Part shown: piece by piece, positions 30,189 through 40,560 of the stretch | How the letters are laid out: each line of letters begins with the position of its first letter | How positions within the stretch are numbered: position 1 is the first letter of the stretch | Assembly (NCBI GenBank): GCA_949316235.1 | Contig: OX438757.1 | Location: 18,314,005 to 18,378,004 of the forward strand | Source of the DNA: Oegoconia quadripuncta | Taxonomy: Eukaryota; Arthropoda; Insecta; Lepidoptera; Autostichidae | Length of the DNA stretch: 64,000 nucleotides | Direction of reading: 5' to 3' | Notes under the pieces: generated by a model | The model's database searches: none | What the model was told of the DNA's origin: nothing | The model's input: the letters and a program-made list of their open reading frames with translations, nothing else | Made by a program: the position numbers and the translations under genes

Positions 30189-30428
30189 GACGACCGATTG
30201 GTGTAGTGGATAGTCACCCCATCAGCGAAACCAACGGTTGCGGGTTCGAATCCCGCGAGGGGTAAATGTTTGTATGATGAATACGAACATTTATTCCCGA
30301 GTCTTGGATGTTTATATAAATATTTATGTATGTTTATCCGTTATCTAGTATCCATAGCACAAGCTTTGCTTAGTTTGGGACTAGATGATTGGTGTAAGTG
30401 TCTGAAATATTTATTTATTTATTTATAT
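30189..30428 (+). mobile_element. SINE-C, full length, best preserved
   Basis: ACCGATTGGTGTAGTGGATA, B box GGTTCGAATCC, CGAACATTTATTCCCGAGTC, ATCTAGTATCCATAGCACAA, TTGGGACTAGATGATTGGTG and an (ATTT)n tail. Suitable as family reference. Confidence 0.9.
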
Positions 30429-30429
30429 G

Positions 30430-31180
30430 TATATAATCCTGATTAGTCTAGTTATTCGTTATAATTTATTTCAATTTATACTTGAGCTGAATCAAAAACA
30501 GATCAAGTTTAATTCGCGCGCCGAGGGATTAGTACATGTAGTAGTACATGATAGTATCATTTGTTGATGTCAATTTACGTCTATTGAAAATAGGTTTAAC
30601 TATTCAGTATGTTCAAGCTACTGTTCGAAAATAATTCTAAAAATATATCTTACGCCTTCGGTACATTAGAAGAAACGTCAAAGTCAAAAAAATCTTGTTT
30701 TACCTTCAAATCTGCCTTACGACGTGTCCGTCCGACATAGCGAACCGTATGTCAACCTATAATTAGGCACGCCAGTTTCATCGCACTTTGTCATTTATTT
30801 CGCGGAAAATGCAGCTAAAACAAAGGGTAACTGTGTTGAAGGACAATGATTTTTGCACAAAAATCCGATAAGTGGAGCAAAACTGTACACGGCGCATGAT
30901 TTATTCGCAAATTGCAACAGTGACTCATGTATTCACTATACGATGTGACACACAAGGGAATTTTTTAAAAAGAAAAGTATTATAGCTTAATTATATGTTA
31001 GAGTAGACGTAGTAAGTCGATGCGTGATATTAATCCGTCATCACCTTTCCATCTTCGGAGTATCAGCCCCGAGGAGTCGGATGTTGACATAGTTTAAAAA
31101 AGTAAATTAGTGTAAATATCGTCTTTATTTTGAGTTACCTGAACAATAAACTAATATACGGGAACATGTAATAATCTTTC
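30430..31180. other. No recognisable gene
   Basis: Mixed composition without a frame over 60 codons; nothing assignable. Confidence 0.4.
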
Positions 31181-31506
31181 AACCGCCTCCGTGGCTCAAT
31201 GTAAAAAACATTGGGTTTACGATTCGGATGTCGCGGGTTCAATCCCCAGCGGGGTACATGTTTAAGTACAAGGTTTGGTTGGTGGTAGGGAATTTTAAAA
31301 TGTCCGCCTGGCTAGCTACCTCCATCTTATCTAAATCTGCTGCCAAGCAGCAATGTTAATAGCATTGTTGTGTTACGGTTGTCAGAGATAGCCAGTCCCC
31401 CAAATGTGTTGGGGTTTCCGGGTTAGTACGCTTCCACCTTCGACGTCATCTTCACTTAACATCAGGTGTGATTGAGGTCAAGTACGAACCCGTCGTGCAT
31501 AAAAAG
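31181..31506 (+). mobile_element. SINE-A, full length
   Basis: AACCGCCTCCGTGGCTCAAT head to GTGCATAAAAAG; B box GGTTCAATCCC (one change). Confidence 0.9.
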
Positions 31507-31561
31507 AAATTTTTGAAAATATTTATGTTGATTGAAAGATAATTTCAAATAAAATTATAAA

Positions 31562-31960
31562 TTGTCCCTCTGCATTCTCTATCGCATATTTCATGGGGAG
31601 TGTTCTGAAGAACTGTTCGAGCTAATACCCGCTGCTCAATTTAACCGATACACTTCTCGGAGAAAATTAAATTTCCATCCACATCACCTGGATGAGTGGA
31701 AGTCTACCACTGTACGTTTCTCAAGAAACTTCTTACCACGTACGACCACCCTGTGGAACGGACTTCCGGCAGCGGTGTTCCCGAACGAGTACGACATTGG
31801 AACCTTCAAGAAACGAGCCTACACCTTCCTCAAAGGCCGGCAACGCATCTGTGACACTTTTGGTGTTGCGGGTGTCTATGGGCGGCGGTGATTACTTTCC
31901 ATCAGGTGACCTACATGCACGTTTGCCGCTCTCTCATATAAAAAAAAAATTAAAAAAAAA
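31562..31960 (+). pseudogene. LINE C-terminus and 3' tail ([15 protein letters not shown] type)
   Basis: The 109-codon frame reads [20 protein letters not shown], then [28 protein letters not shown] and [16 protein letters not shown], the C-terminal domain of a jockey/CR1-like LINE RT. 3' UTR GCGGTGATTACTTTCCATCA and an A tail follow. The RT core is missing (5' truncation). Same family as 41525 and 47318. Confidence 0.8.
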
Positions 31961-32037
31961 AAATTGTATAGTGTGCAATGAACTACTTTCAAGCCGCCCC
32001 TGTATAGGGTATACTTTCTGTATTTAGACGCCAAATT

Positions 32038-33055
32038 ACAATGGAGTCCTCATATCCATAAATTGGCGAAGAAGTGCAGTTCAGCAGAGAGCAGAATATC
32101 GGACGTAAATACTGCTAGATTAGTATATTTTAGTTATTTATATAGCCCGATGTCCGCACGGTATCCTGCTGTGGGGCAATACCGCGGATATACATACAAT
32201 CTTTGTATTACAGAAACGATCCGTTCGCGCAGTTTATCAATGCCTGCAATGCATGCCTGTGTGTCAATATATCTACAATAAATAGATATGTATTTAAATA
32301 TTAGTTAAGAAAGCACTACAATTATATTAAGTAAAAAATAGATGTTTATGGGTAATTGATATGGAGAGTTGTTAATATTAAGTAGTACAGTGGCACCACT
32401 CTGCCTATCGGCTCCACAGAATACCAGCGTCGTGGTTGCTCCAACCCGACACATGCTGAGTGGAGACCTTTTTGGATTTAGTATAGGTATTGTAAACTTA
32501 TGTATACATCTTTATAACAGAAATCCAAATAAATACTTTTCTTTCTTTATTTCAGTGTCTTTTAGAGGTAAGCTTAAAGAGTATAAATATTTCTAACCTT
32601 TACGTCACAGTACATTTTTGAAAATCTAATTATGTCAAAAAAAATATAGCAACATTTAGGAAAAGTAGCGATAAACATGATGTCAATACAAGAAATAAAG
32701 ATAAAGCTTGCAGGCCATGTAAGCAGACTTCGTAAAATCAGAAATTCGTTTAGAGGGCTATTACGTTTTTTAAATAAGGTTCCCATTGATGTACAAAATC
32801 TTCCATTGAATAAATTTAAAGGTACTATTAAAACAGAAACTTATTAAGAAAGCATATTATAACAAATCAGACGATTTAGATGATAATGAAATATAATTGT
32901 GCCTTTTTGTAATAATAAAAAGAGCCACCCCTCGAGTTTCTTGCTTGTTCTTCACAGGGGCAAATTGCCTTTTGAACAAGCAGTAGCTTTAAAAATATTT
33001 AAGCTGACTATTTTAAATGTACGCTGTGTACCTACAAAATAAAGTTAGTTTTGAA
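32038..33055 (+). pseudogene. LINE remnant, interrupted (NTARLVYFSYL type)
   Basis: 32038-32285 encodes LQWSPHIHKLAKKCSSAESR and NTARLVYFSYLYSPMS, the thumb and C-terminal region. 32625-33055 continues with VNTRNKDK, frame-shifted NKVPIDVQNLP and the 3' UTR (AGTTTCTTGCTTGTTCTTCA, AATAAAGTTAG). 32286-32565 is a different repeat (repeat-J) between them. Many shifts; dead. Same class as 55405. Confidence 0.7.
32286..32565 (+). mobile_element. Repeat-J (retroelement 3' end) inserted in LINE
   Basis: Contains CGGCTCCACAGAATACCAGC and CGACACATGCTGAGTGGAGA and ends AATAAATACTTTTCTTTC. Related blocks at 43090 and 57930. Confidence 0.5.
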
Positions 33056-33151
33056 TATTTGTATATTAGATACCTACTACCTCAAGAAAAATATAAAATA
33101 TTCTGATACTGTTACTTACATACACAAATCAATGTATAAAACATTGAAGAG

Positions 33152-33547
33152 GCTTTTTGGCGGGAACTCGGCGAGTGAAGTAGCATTTTTCTTTATAAGT
33201 CTTAAAATTTGTGCATTCTAGCTTTTGAAGCTTAATAATGGCAGAATATTGTGCAGCAAACGTTAGTGTTGGTGTACAGGTGACGGGAAGTGTAAATTAA
33301 AGTGCGTAACGGAGCTTTCGGGTTCCCACAAGAAGCCGCCAAAATCTTTTGTAAAGCATTCTGCCACTTTACTGAAGAATGACTTGACCGTGACTAGACT
33401 CTGTATACGACGAATTACTTGTTTTGATTGAGACTGACCTATAAACTGAAGAAATAAGATAAATAAAAATTTTCACTCGAAACTGGCAGTAATGTCCCTC
33501 GACAATGAGGTTGACTGGTTGCCATCCTCAAAAATAAGAAGAAGAAG
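33152..33547 (+). mobile_element. Retroposon Y, full copy
   Basis: 396 bp between perfect 12-bp duplications AACATTGAAGAG (33140-33151, 33548-33559). Starts GCTTTTTGGCGGGAACTCGG, contains GCAGCAAACGTTAGTGTTGG and GAGCTTTCGGGTTCCCACAA, and ends in an AAG-type tail (AATAAGAAGAAGAAG). No protein family recognised and no clear pol III boxes; a short non-autonomous retroposon. Confidence 0.8.
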
Positions 33548-34093
33548 AACATTGAAGAGCCGCACAATCATCGTATAAAATTATATACCAAGAAGAAATA
33601 TTTTTGCGGTTGTCAGATTAATTTCTTTAAAGCTTCTCGTTGCCAAATTACAAGAAGATCTTTAAAGAAATCCAATCTTGCAACAGGACATACGTAATCA
33701 GAGCTGTTCTCAAAGAGAAACGTCTGTCACATACTTTGGCCGCTCAAAAACCTGTCAATCAGGAAGAGGATGGTTACGTCAGCAATGTTGCAATTCCCGG
33801 CATTATAAAGGACTGTTTAAGCTGTTTAATTTAACGGGAACTCTTTCGATATCGAATTAAAGTCCATACTATATGTAAATAATGAACGTCATCAACATAA
33901 AAAGAACGATAATGCCTACGTCCTATCGAATTCGAAATGCACTTTCTTTTCTTGTTGAGGTTCACCCTCGTATCTATCGATCTTCAATCTGGATAACATT
34001 TCACATCTAATATTTCCAGGAGAGGCTGTTGTGATTAAAGGAACTTGTTTAGCCAAGACCGTGGCCTAAACACTGGCTGTCAGGTGATTATTC
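33548..34093. other. No assignable gene
   Basis: 33640-33860 has two overlapping short plus-strand frames (60-64 codons), one cysteine-containing (LRQQCCNSRHYKGLFKLFN). I recognise neither; no flanking coding sequence. Confidence 0.3.
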
Positions 34094-34204
34094 ATCATCA
34101 TCATCAGCCCGTAAACATCCCACTGCATGAATATCCCTCGTATATGAGAGAGTATGGGCCATAGTCCACCATACGCTGGCCCATGTTTTGTTTTCCTTCA
34201 CAGT
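34094..34204 (-). mobile_element. SINE-D 3' part
   Basis: CAGCCCGTAAACATCCCACT, TATGGGCCATAGTCCACC, TTTTCCTTCACAG; truncated where SINE-A begins at 34205. Confidence 0.7.
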
Positions 34205-34540
34205 TTTTTTTTATTATCTACAACGGGTTAGCACTTGACCTTAATCATACCTGATGTTAAGTGAAGATGAGGCCGAAGGTAGAAGCGTACTGACCCGAAA
34301 ACCCAAATATTTGGGGAACTGCCTATCTTATCTCTGACAACCGGAACACAACAATGCTATTTAATATTGCTGTTTGGCGGCAGATTTAGATAAGATGGTG
34401 GTAGCTAGCCAGGTGGACATTTAAAATGCCCTACCACCAACCAAACCGAGTACTTAAACATGTACCCCGTTGGGGATCGAACCCGCGACCGCCGAATCAT
34501 AAACCCCATGTTGTTTACATTGAGCTACGGAGGCGGTTAA
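34205..34540 (-). mobile_element. SINE-A, full length
   Basis: T-run to head GGCGGTTAA; B box GGTTCGATCCC on minus intact; inserted in or against SINE-D. Confidence 0.9.
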
Positions 34541-34664
34541 GGAGTTTAAGACCAATGAACATGACATAATTTAATATTCTTGACATATTTTATATACGTG
34601 TTACATATACTTCTTTTTAATTAATTTTGACATATCGTCATGTAATTTATAATTCGAACCAGTT

Positions 34665-35005
34665 AATTTTTTTTCTTCAAAACCATTAAAATATAATAAA
34701 ACGTTGTGGCATTTTACGGTCGCGTTTGTAGCCTATTGCACATAATTACATCATTAAATTAAATAAATTAAAAAAAAACTTGGCGAAAATATGAGTTACA
34801 ATTAAAATTGGCATGATATGAATCCTAGGAATCCCTCCAGTCGCATATCAATTCGCATGATATGAATCCTAGGAATCCCTCCAGTCGCATATCAATTCGC
34901 ATGATATGAATCCTAGGAATCCCTCCAGTCGCACATCAATTTAATGAAGGCGCGTGGATGGTTTTGAAAAAAAAAAATTAAACTACCTATGCCAATAACT
35001 TCTAA
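34665..35005 (-). mobile_element. MITE-M copy with internal 44-bp triplication
   Basis: Shares TTGTGGCATTTTACGGTCGC, TGCACATAATTACATCATTA and AAACTACCTATGCCAATAAC with the better delimited copy at 43757-44272. Confidence 0.6.
34811..34942. repeat. 44-bp tandem repeat, three copies
   Basis: GCATGATATGAATCCTAGGA plus ATCCCTCCAGTCGCATATCA and ATTC, three times almost perfectly. The unit occurs once, diverged, in the copy at 43757, so it expanded locally. Confidence 0.95.
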
Positions 35006-35019
35006 TTCACTTACCTATC

Positions 35020-35240
35020 AATCAATCAATCATTAATTTATTTGTGATACACAGGTGTACAGGTTGTTATGATACATTAACTTATAAATATCATCTCTAT
35101 GATCAGCCAAAGTGGCATACAAATGTGGTAGTCATGTTAAGCAGAAAAATGATGTCCGCTAAACAATAACAGTAACATAAAATGAATTAATATTAAACAA
35201 TATGTCGACATTATAAAAGTGAGCTAAAATAAATTTAAAT
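35020..35240 (-). mobile_element. LINE-type 3' end (repeat-E), minus
   Basis: Reversed (TGATTGAT)n tail, GTGATACACAGGTGTACAGG, ATGATCAGCCAAAGTGGCAT; mirror of the copy at 35570, so the two form a 0.85-kb inverted pair. Confidence 0.65.
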
Positions 35241-35569
35241 CTAGAATACCCAAAGTGGAATTCAGCTATTTTGATTATGTCAAAATAGTGCCAAATAGCG
35301 TCCAAAGGAAGAATTATGTCCGGTATGTTTGGTGCTGGTTAAGAAATTTTTATATTTGATAATTAAGATGAACCATTTTGATTTAATTTTTTGACATTAA
35401 TTTTAATTGTTTACTCTTATTTATTATATGCCGACATTCATATTTAATATAGTGTTATTATATGCCTACATTCATATTTAGATAATATTATTATAAATTG
35501 ACATTATGGCAAACTATCTAATTAATTAACTATGACATTTTTATAGCAAGATTGAAATTAAATGTTTTT
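35241..35569. other. Spacer between inverted repeat-E copies
   Basis: AT-rich; 35400-35490 holds a small direct repeat (TTATTATATGCCKACATTCA written with one ambiguous base). No gene. Confidence 0.4.
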
Positions 35570-35880
35570 TTTTTAATATTTTTTGTTGTTAACATTACAT
35601 GCAGCGATTATCATAAAAAAAATACATAATTTAAAATTTGAAATTGATACATAATATAATGGAGGCTATTTAATTGTTTAATATTTATTCATTCCATGTT
35701 ACTGTTATTGTTTAGCGGATATAATTTATTCTGCTGTTTATTTTTCCTACTATTTTAACATGACTACCATATTTGTATGCCAATTTGGCTGATCACAGAG
35801 ATCATATTTATAAGTTAATGTATCATATCAACCTGTACATCTGTGTATCACAAATAAATAAATGATTGATTGATGATTAT
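35570..35880 (+). mobile_element. LINE-type 3' end (repeat-E), plus
   Basis: GCGGATATAATTTATTCTGC, ATGACTACCATATTTGTATG, AATTTGGCTGATCACAGAGA, CACAAATAAATAAATGATTG. Same family at 42670. Confidence 0.7.
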
Positions 35881-36064
35881 TGCCACTGTAGTTTAAGAGT
35901 AAGCAATATTTTAATTAAGCATTCTGCCGTCACGTGGTGCTGGAATCCTCATTCTCAGAGACTGCTTTAGCTACGATTATAAGTATACATCTGTGGCGCG
36001 CTATTACTATACGTATTGAAAATTAAATATGTAGAACATATCATTACTGAATATCTTAATCACG

Positions 36065-36250
36065 AAGATGACATTGAGAGATAGAGAACGTCTATCGGTA
36101 TGCTAAGTAACATGCTGGCGCGGCGGTTTGCTAGCTGCTCGAAGGACGCCATGATCACTTTGTTCAAGGCGTACTGCAGGCGTTCTACACCAGCCACCTA
36201 TGATACTCATATACACAACGTAGCTACCACTCATTCCGAGTGCAATATTC
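36065..36250 (+). pseudogene. LINE fragment (NMLARRFASCSKD...LFKAYC)
   Basis: The frame MLSNMLARRFASCSKDAMIT then LFKAYCRRS is a conserved late-RT block of insect LINEs (GNMLARRF...ITLFKAYC). It then shifts frame. Confidence 0.65.
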
Positions 36251-36806
36251 TCAGAGATAAGATAGTCAGGCTTTTTGGCGGGACCTCAGCGAGTGTAGTT
36301 GCATTTTTCTTTATAATTCTTATAATTTGTGCATTCTAACTTTTGAAGCTTAATAATGGCAGAATATTGTGCAGCAAACGTTAGTGTTGGTGTACAGGTG
36401 AAACAGGTGAAAGTGTAAATTAAAGTGCGTAACGGAGCTTTCGGGTTCCCACAAGAAGCCGCCAAAATCTTTTGTAAAGCATTCTGCCACTTTACTGAAG
36501 AATGACTTGACTGTGACTAGACTCTGTATACGCCAAATATACGACGAATTACTTGTTTTGACTGAGACTGACTTATAAACTGAAGAAATAAGAGAAATAA
36601 AATTGTTCACTCGAAACTGGCAGTAATGTTCCTCGACAGTGAGGTTGACTGGTTGCCATCCTCAAAAATAAGAAGAAGAAGAAGGTAGTCAGTCCCCCAA
36701 ATGCGTTGGAGTTTCCGGGTCAGTACGCTGTCACCTTCGACCTCATCTTCACTTAACATCAGGTGTGATTGAGGTAAGTACCAACCCGTTGTGCATAAAA
36801 AAAAAT
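36251..36806 (+). mobile_element. SINE-A 3' end split by retroposon Y
   Basis: 36251-36269 (CAGAGATAAGATAGTCAG) and 36686-36806 (AGTCAGTCCCCCAAATGCG to A tail) are joined by removing the Y element. Confidence 0.8.
36270..36685 (+). mobile_element. Retroposon Y, second copy
   Basis: 416 bp, starts GCTTTTTGGCGGGACCTCAG, ends in an AAG tail, and is flanked by TAGTCAG (36263-36269, 36686-36692). Collinear with 33152-33547, with two small insertions. Confidence 0.8.
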
Positions 36807-36847
36807 GAGTAATATTTATTTTCCAATAAAAGGTTTTCAGTCGGAAA

Positions 36848-36915
36848 ACCTTACGTATTGCTATAGGCCTTCGTCTTGGTGTTGGGATCTGTTCTCGACT
36901 CTTTGGGCCTTCACT
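36848..36915 (+). pseudogene. LINE fragment shared with 39940
   Basis: TATTGCTATAGGCCTTCGTC TTGGTGTTGGGATCTGTTCT is nearly identical to 39945-40010. Only the block's start survives. Confidence 0.55.
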
Positions 36916-37175
36916 TCAGTCGGCGATTAAACGATTCGTTGCGTGATATTCTCGTATAACATAGTAGCATCAAACTGTCCTCAAATTAGACCAAGCCTTA
37001 CTGAGATAGTCCGAACAAAAGCTGGACACACAACACACAACACCCGTCGTTTTTCGTCGAGGGTTAAAATACAGTAGAATTATAATTTCCGTCTTTATAG
37101 AATTTCTGTTAAAAATACGAGTTAATATCACACAATTCACTTGCAAAAGAAATTAGTATGACAGTGTAAACTCAC

Positions 37176-37295
37176 TATAATTTCACGTTCCACACCCTCC
37201 AGGGCATTGTCTGCAGGAATTAGGACAAAGACCGCAATGTCATCAGTTTTATGACGTACATTCGGCGGACGATGCCACGGCACGGGGCCTATGCA
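37176..37295 (-). CDS. Candidate internal exon of a host gene (40 codons)
   Basis: On minus, an acceptor TGCTATTTCAG precedes a 120-bp open frame that ends at a strong donor (ATA then GTGAGTTT). The 40 codons contain IGPVPWHRPPNVRHKTDDIA and VFVLIPADNALEGVEREII, an ordinary globular-protein composition with no stops or low complexity. I do not recognise the protein. The neighbourhood (36916-37410) is otherwise free of the window's repeats. An antisense frame is also open here, and the phase-0 exon would need partners elsewhere, so this remains a candidate. Confidence 0.35.
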
Positions 37296-37410
37296 CTGAA
37301 ATAGCATGACGTGTTTAGTGTCCTTTATGAATTATAGCTGCTCTGGGTGCATCGTTCTCGTGTTTGTTTTATGATGAACGAGGTAGCAGCAAGTAACCAA
37401 TAAGCATGCG

Positions 37411-37475
37411 ATGCGAGATTAGCGAAGTTAAGCGACGTCTGGCGTGGATGGATGGGTGACCACTAGGAGCATTTT
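37411..37475 (+). ncRNA. 5S rRNA-like segment
   Basis: GCGAGATTAGCGAAGTTAAG then CGACGTCTGGCGTGGATGGA TGGGTGACCACTAGGAGCA. This follows 5S rRNA from CGATCACCGAAGTTAAGC through GGATGGGTGACCGC, including the internal control region, with several changes and a deletion of TTAGTACT. Pseudogene or 5S-derived SINE head. Confidence 0.65.
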
Positions 37476-37986
37476 CGTATCTGCTTCGGAGAGCTCCTTA
37501 AAGAGTCTTTTGTTTTAAATTAAAACCTAGGGCTACACTATAATAAAATGGTAAATCGTTTGTTTGAACGCTCCTGAAAGAAAAATTACTGAAGGAATTT
37601 TAATGGACATTTTACGGATATTTAGATAAATCCGCATTATAAGACAAAAAGCACCACTTAAATAAAATCAATATATATATGTATATATATTTAATTTTAG
37701 AACTAATTACCGTAAACTTAAAGTACTTTGCGGAAAGTGTTATTTTAAAAAAGTGATATTTTTGGACAAGCAAAGGTTACTGAGCCCATACATCCAAGTC
37801 TATTTATTGACATAAACGTAATGTAAGTCCGAAGAAACATTTATGCTAAATTTTAAAAAGAAATCTTCAATAATCAAAGTAATTCTAATAAATAGATTGG
37901 TGGATTTTTGACACTGCCTAATCTGTCGGTGTTTTTAAGCCGCCCTTGTAGCCCACCGTCTTTAATTTAAAACAACTTTCTTTCTC
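37476..37986. other. No recognisable gene
   Basis: AT-rich; 37905-37980 has CGGTGTTTTTAAGCCGCCCT TGTAGCCCACCG, which resembles 23310-23340 and may be the tail of the 5S-like repeat. Confidence 0.4.
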
Positions 37987-38415
37987 TCAGCCCGTAAACA
38001 TCCCACTGCAGGGATATATGTAGGCCTTGTATAATGAGAAAGTATGGACCATAGTCCACCACGCTGGCCCAATGCGGCACATCACATGCCTTAGAATTTT
38101 TATTTAATTTCCTTACGATGTTTTCCTTCACCGTTTAAGGCAGTCGGATAATAGCACGTAAGTCATAAAATTTAAAAACTCATTGGTCATGATGGTCTAG
38201 GAATCAACAACAACAACAAAATATTCTTTATTGTACAACAATAAGCAACATAAGAAAAATAAGAAAAAGGGATAGTACAATTTGGCGGCCTTATCACTAA
38301 AAGCGATCTCTTCCAGGCAACCTTTGGGTTACGAAGCATTACGCACATGATATGTAGGAATCGAACCCGGACCGAAATTGGGTGACCGCGTCTTTACCGC
38401 TGAGCCACCGACACT
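37987..38415 (-). mobile_element. SINE-D, full length, split by a LINE end
   Basis: Complete SINE-D (CAGCCCGTAAACATCCCACT to CCGCTGAGCCACCGACAC), interrupted at 38206-38354. Confidence 0.8.
38206..38354 (-). mobile_element. LINE 3' end inserted in SINE-D
   Basis: 149 bp with an (AAC)n run (the TTG tail on minus), TATTCTTTATTGTACAACAA (reversed AATAAAGAATA) and AAAAGCGATCTCTTCCAGGC. Flanked by the 8-bp duplication TAGGAATC (38198-38205, 38355-38362). Confidence 0.8.
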
Positions 38416-38442
38416 ATTGAAGACATTCGCATTAAAATACCG

Positions 38443-38495
38443 CCAGTGATCACTCATCAAAACACTGAACCCGCCATGTAATTCTTAACTTCGCT
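38443..38495 (-). ncRNA. 5S rRNA-like fragment
   Basis: CAGTGATCACTCATC ... TTCTTAACTTCGCT follows reversed 5S rRNA (GTCACCCATCCAAG ... GCTTAACTTCGG) in diverged form. Confidence 0.4.
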
Positions 38496-38789
38496 TAGTG
38501 TACGCTTAGTACATCTAAATTTTCTTTCAAGAAGCGAATTAAAGCACATCTGCTAGAAATACAAAAGAAGAATATTCCGAAAGCATTTGCAACATTTCGA
38601 ATAGCTTAGCGGTAGTTGCTCACAGACATCTTGATTCGTTCGCGTTGTGGGTATTTAGATAATTATGTTAAGCCCACTTTTGACAATTATTATTTTAAAC
38701 GAGTATCATTATGATCACTACAATTGTTATACACCACCGTACAACATGATCTTTATAGAATACACAGGTATGGTTGTTATTGAAAATTT

Positions 38790-39055
38790 TTGCAGTACCC
38801 TACCCTCGCTTTCTCTCGCAGGGCACTAGCTGAAAATCAGTGTCTTACTGCTATAGGTGAGGATCCACACTCAACGATGGCCTATTTGTGGTACAGATAC
38901 ACATACAACTCTATTATAAGTTGTACCAGTTTTTATTTTTATTACTGTGAAATAAGGCTACATTTTGTAAGAATAACACCAAGCAGAATTATTGTTGCGT
39001 GGAATATTTTTATATGTGTTCCTGTAACATGCAAATAAACGCTTTATCTATCTAG
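38790..39055 (+). mobile_element. LINE-type 3' end with TATC tail
   Basis: GCTGAAAATCAGTGTCTTAC then AATAAGGCTACATTTTG and a terminal AATAAACGCTTTATCTATCT. The 82-codon frame across it is taken as UTR. Confidence 0.45.
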
Positions 39056-39701
39056 TGGTTCAGTAGCAAATAAAATAATCTCAAACACGAGCAAATCCCA
39101 TTTTCCATACATCATCTTCCAAATAAACATAAAATCTAAAGATGCAGTTATAATTCAATATATAGCCGGGCGTCTTCACCAAATCCACTAAATCTTCGCG
39201 AACTTTTGGCAGTGGCGTACAGGTTTAAAGCCAAAACATATGAAAAATCAAATGCAGCGCCCCGCTTCCCTCCTTGATATATGGGCGTCGCTTATTATTT
39301 TTGCCCATTAAAATTACGAATGGCCGTATTTTTTTGTACACAGTCGAGATTTTTGGCAGGATGCCGATTCTGGTGGTCTGTACACGATTTTATTCCGACG
39401 GTTCCACCGCACTGTGGGCTCATAAATCAATTTTTGCATTAAGTAATTGAATTTATGGGCTGTTTATTGCTTTAGGAAATTGTTGTTAAATGACTATTAT
39501 TTTATATCGCTCTCGTTTTCACTGTTTTTTTTGGTTGCACGTTTATTTCACTAGGATTGTTTTGTTTGTGGCCGTGTGGTTTTCAGAGAATAGGACTGTT
39601 TCTACGCGTGGGTGAAAAGACCTTACCTTACCTATTGTAACCCGGGAGCCCGGGATGATGTTTGATGTAGTTCTCGACCAACGAATAACATTCGTCAAAT
39701 A
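39056..39701. other. No recognisable gene
   Basis: 39190-39430 is GC-richer and may be an old retroelement, but no frame or boundary is convincing. Confidence 0.35.
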
Positions 39702-39939
39702 CCTTGGTTGGTGGTAGGGCATTTTAAATGTCCGCCTGGCTAGCTACCACCATCTTATCTAAATCTGCCGCCAAGCAGCAACGTTAATAGCATTGTTGTG
39801 TTCCGGTTGTCAGAGATAAGATAGTCAGTCCCCCAAATGTGTTGGGGTTTCCGGGTCAGTACGCTTCCACTTCGACCTCATCTTCACTTAACATCAGGTG
39901 TGATTGAGGTAAAGTATGAACCCGTCGTGCATAAAAAAA
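39702..39939 (+). mobile_element. SINE-A, head missing
   Basis: From TTGGTTGGTGGTAGGGCATT to GTGCATAAAAAAA. Confidence 0.85.
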
Positions 39940-40130
39940 CCTTACCTATTGCTATAGGCCTTCGTCTTGGTGTTGGGATCTGTTCTCGACTCTTTGGGCC
40001 TTCACGGACTATGCTGCCTGAAGAGTGCCGGGCGGTTTTCCCGTCATGTGGCCTTTAATGACATTATCCGCCGTTCTCTTACCTCCGTAGATGAACCTGG
40101 AATGCTGTTCTTGAACCGAAGGGTATTTTA
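39940..40130 (+). pseudogene. LINE C-terminal fragment (HVAFNDIIRRSL)
   Basis: Translation in the second frame includes RFSRHVAFNDIIRRSLTSVD EPGML. This resembles the HxxLNDxIxRAL...P..LEP block found near the end of some invertebrate RT elements. Truncated, no further domain. Confidence 0.5.
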
Positions 40131-40147
40131 CGGGACTACGGGAAGAG

Positions 40148-40560
40148 ACCGGACGTGGCGCAATGTAAACAACATAGGGTTTACGAATCGGAGCTCGCGG
40201 GTTCGTTCCCCAGCGGGGCACATGTTTAGTTTAAAAGAGCAACCTTAGAGTTTCTTGCTCGTTCTTCTCTGGGGAGTCAGCTTTGTGAATGAGCAGTAAA
40301 TTTAAATGTAATATTAATAGTGACCTTTTCAAGTGATAATTTTATCCTATATGAAATAAAATATTTTGATTTGATTGGATTTAGTACTCGGGTTGGTTGT
40401 ATGTTAATAGCATTGTTGTTTTCCGGTTGCCAGAGATAAGATAGCCAGTTCCCCAAATAGATGGGGTTTCCGAGTCAGTACGCTTCCATCTTCGGCCTTA
40501 TCTTCACTTAACATCAGGTGTGATTGATGTCAAGATCTAAACCGCTGTGAATAAAAAAAA
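40148..40560 (+). mobile_element. SINE-A split by a LINE 3' end
   Basis: Head 40148-40230 (B box GGTTCGTTCCC, one change) and remainder 40380-40560. Confidence 0.8.
40231..40379 (+). mobile_element. LINE 3' end inserted in SINE-A
   Basis: AAAAGAGCAACCTTAGAGTT TCTTGCTCGTTCTTCTCTGG ... ATGAAATAAAATATTTTGAT. Nearly identical to the 3' UTR of the LINE at 55405-56108. Flanked by TTTAGT (40225-40230, 40380-40385). Confidence 0.8.

Noticed and set aside
30189..30260. Functional tRNA gene
   Set aside because: A and B boxes are present, but the acceptor stem does not pair, and the same head recurs many times attached to the same SINE bodies.
37411..37475. Functional 5S rRNA gene
   Set aside because: Deletion of the TTAGTACT region, several substitutions and no T-run terminator; treated as 5S-like repeat.
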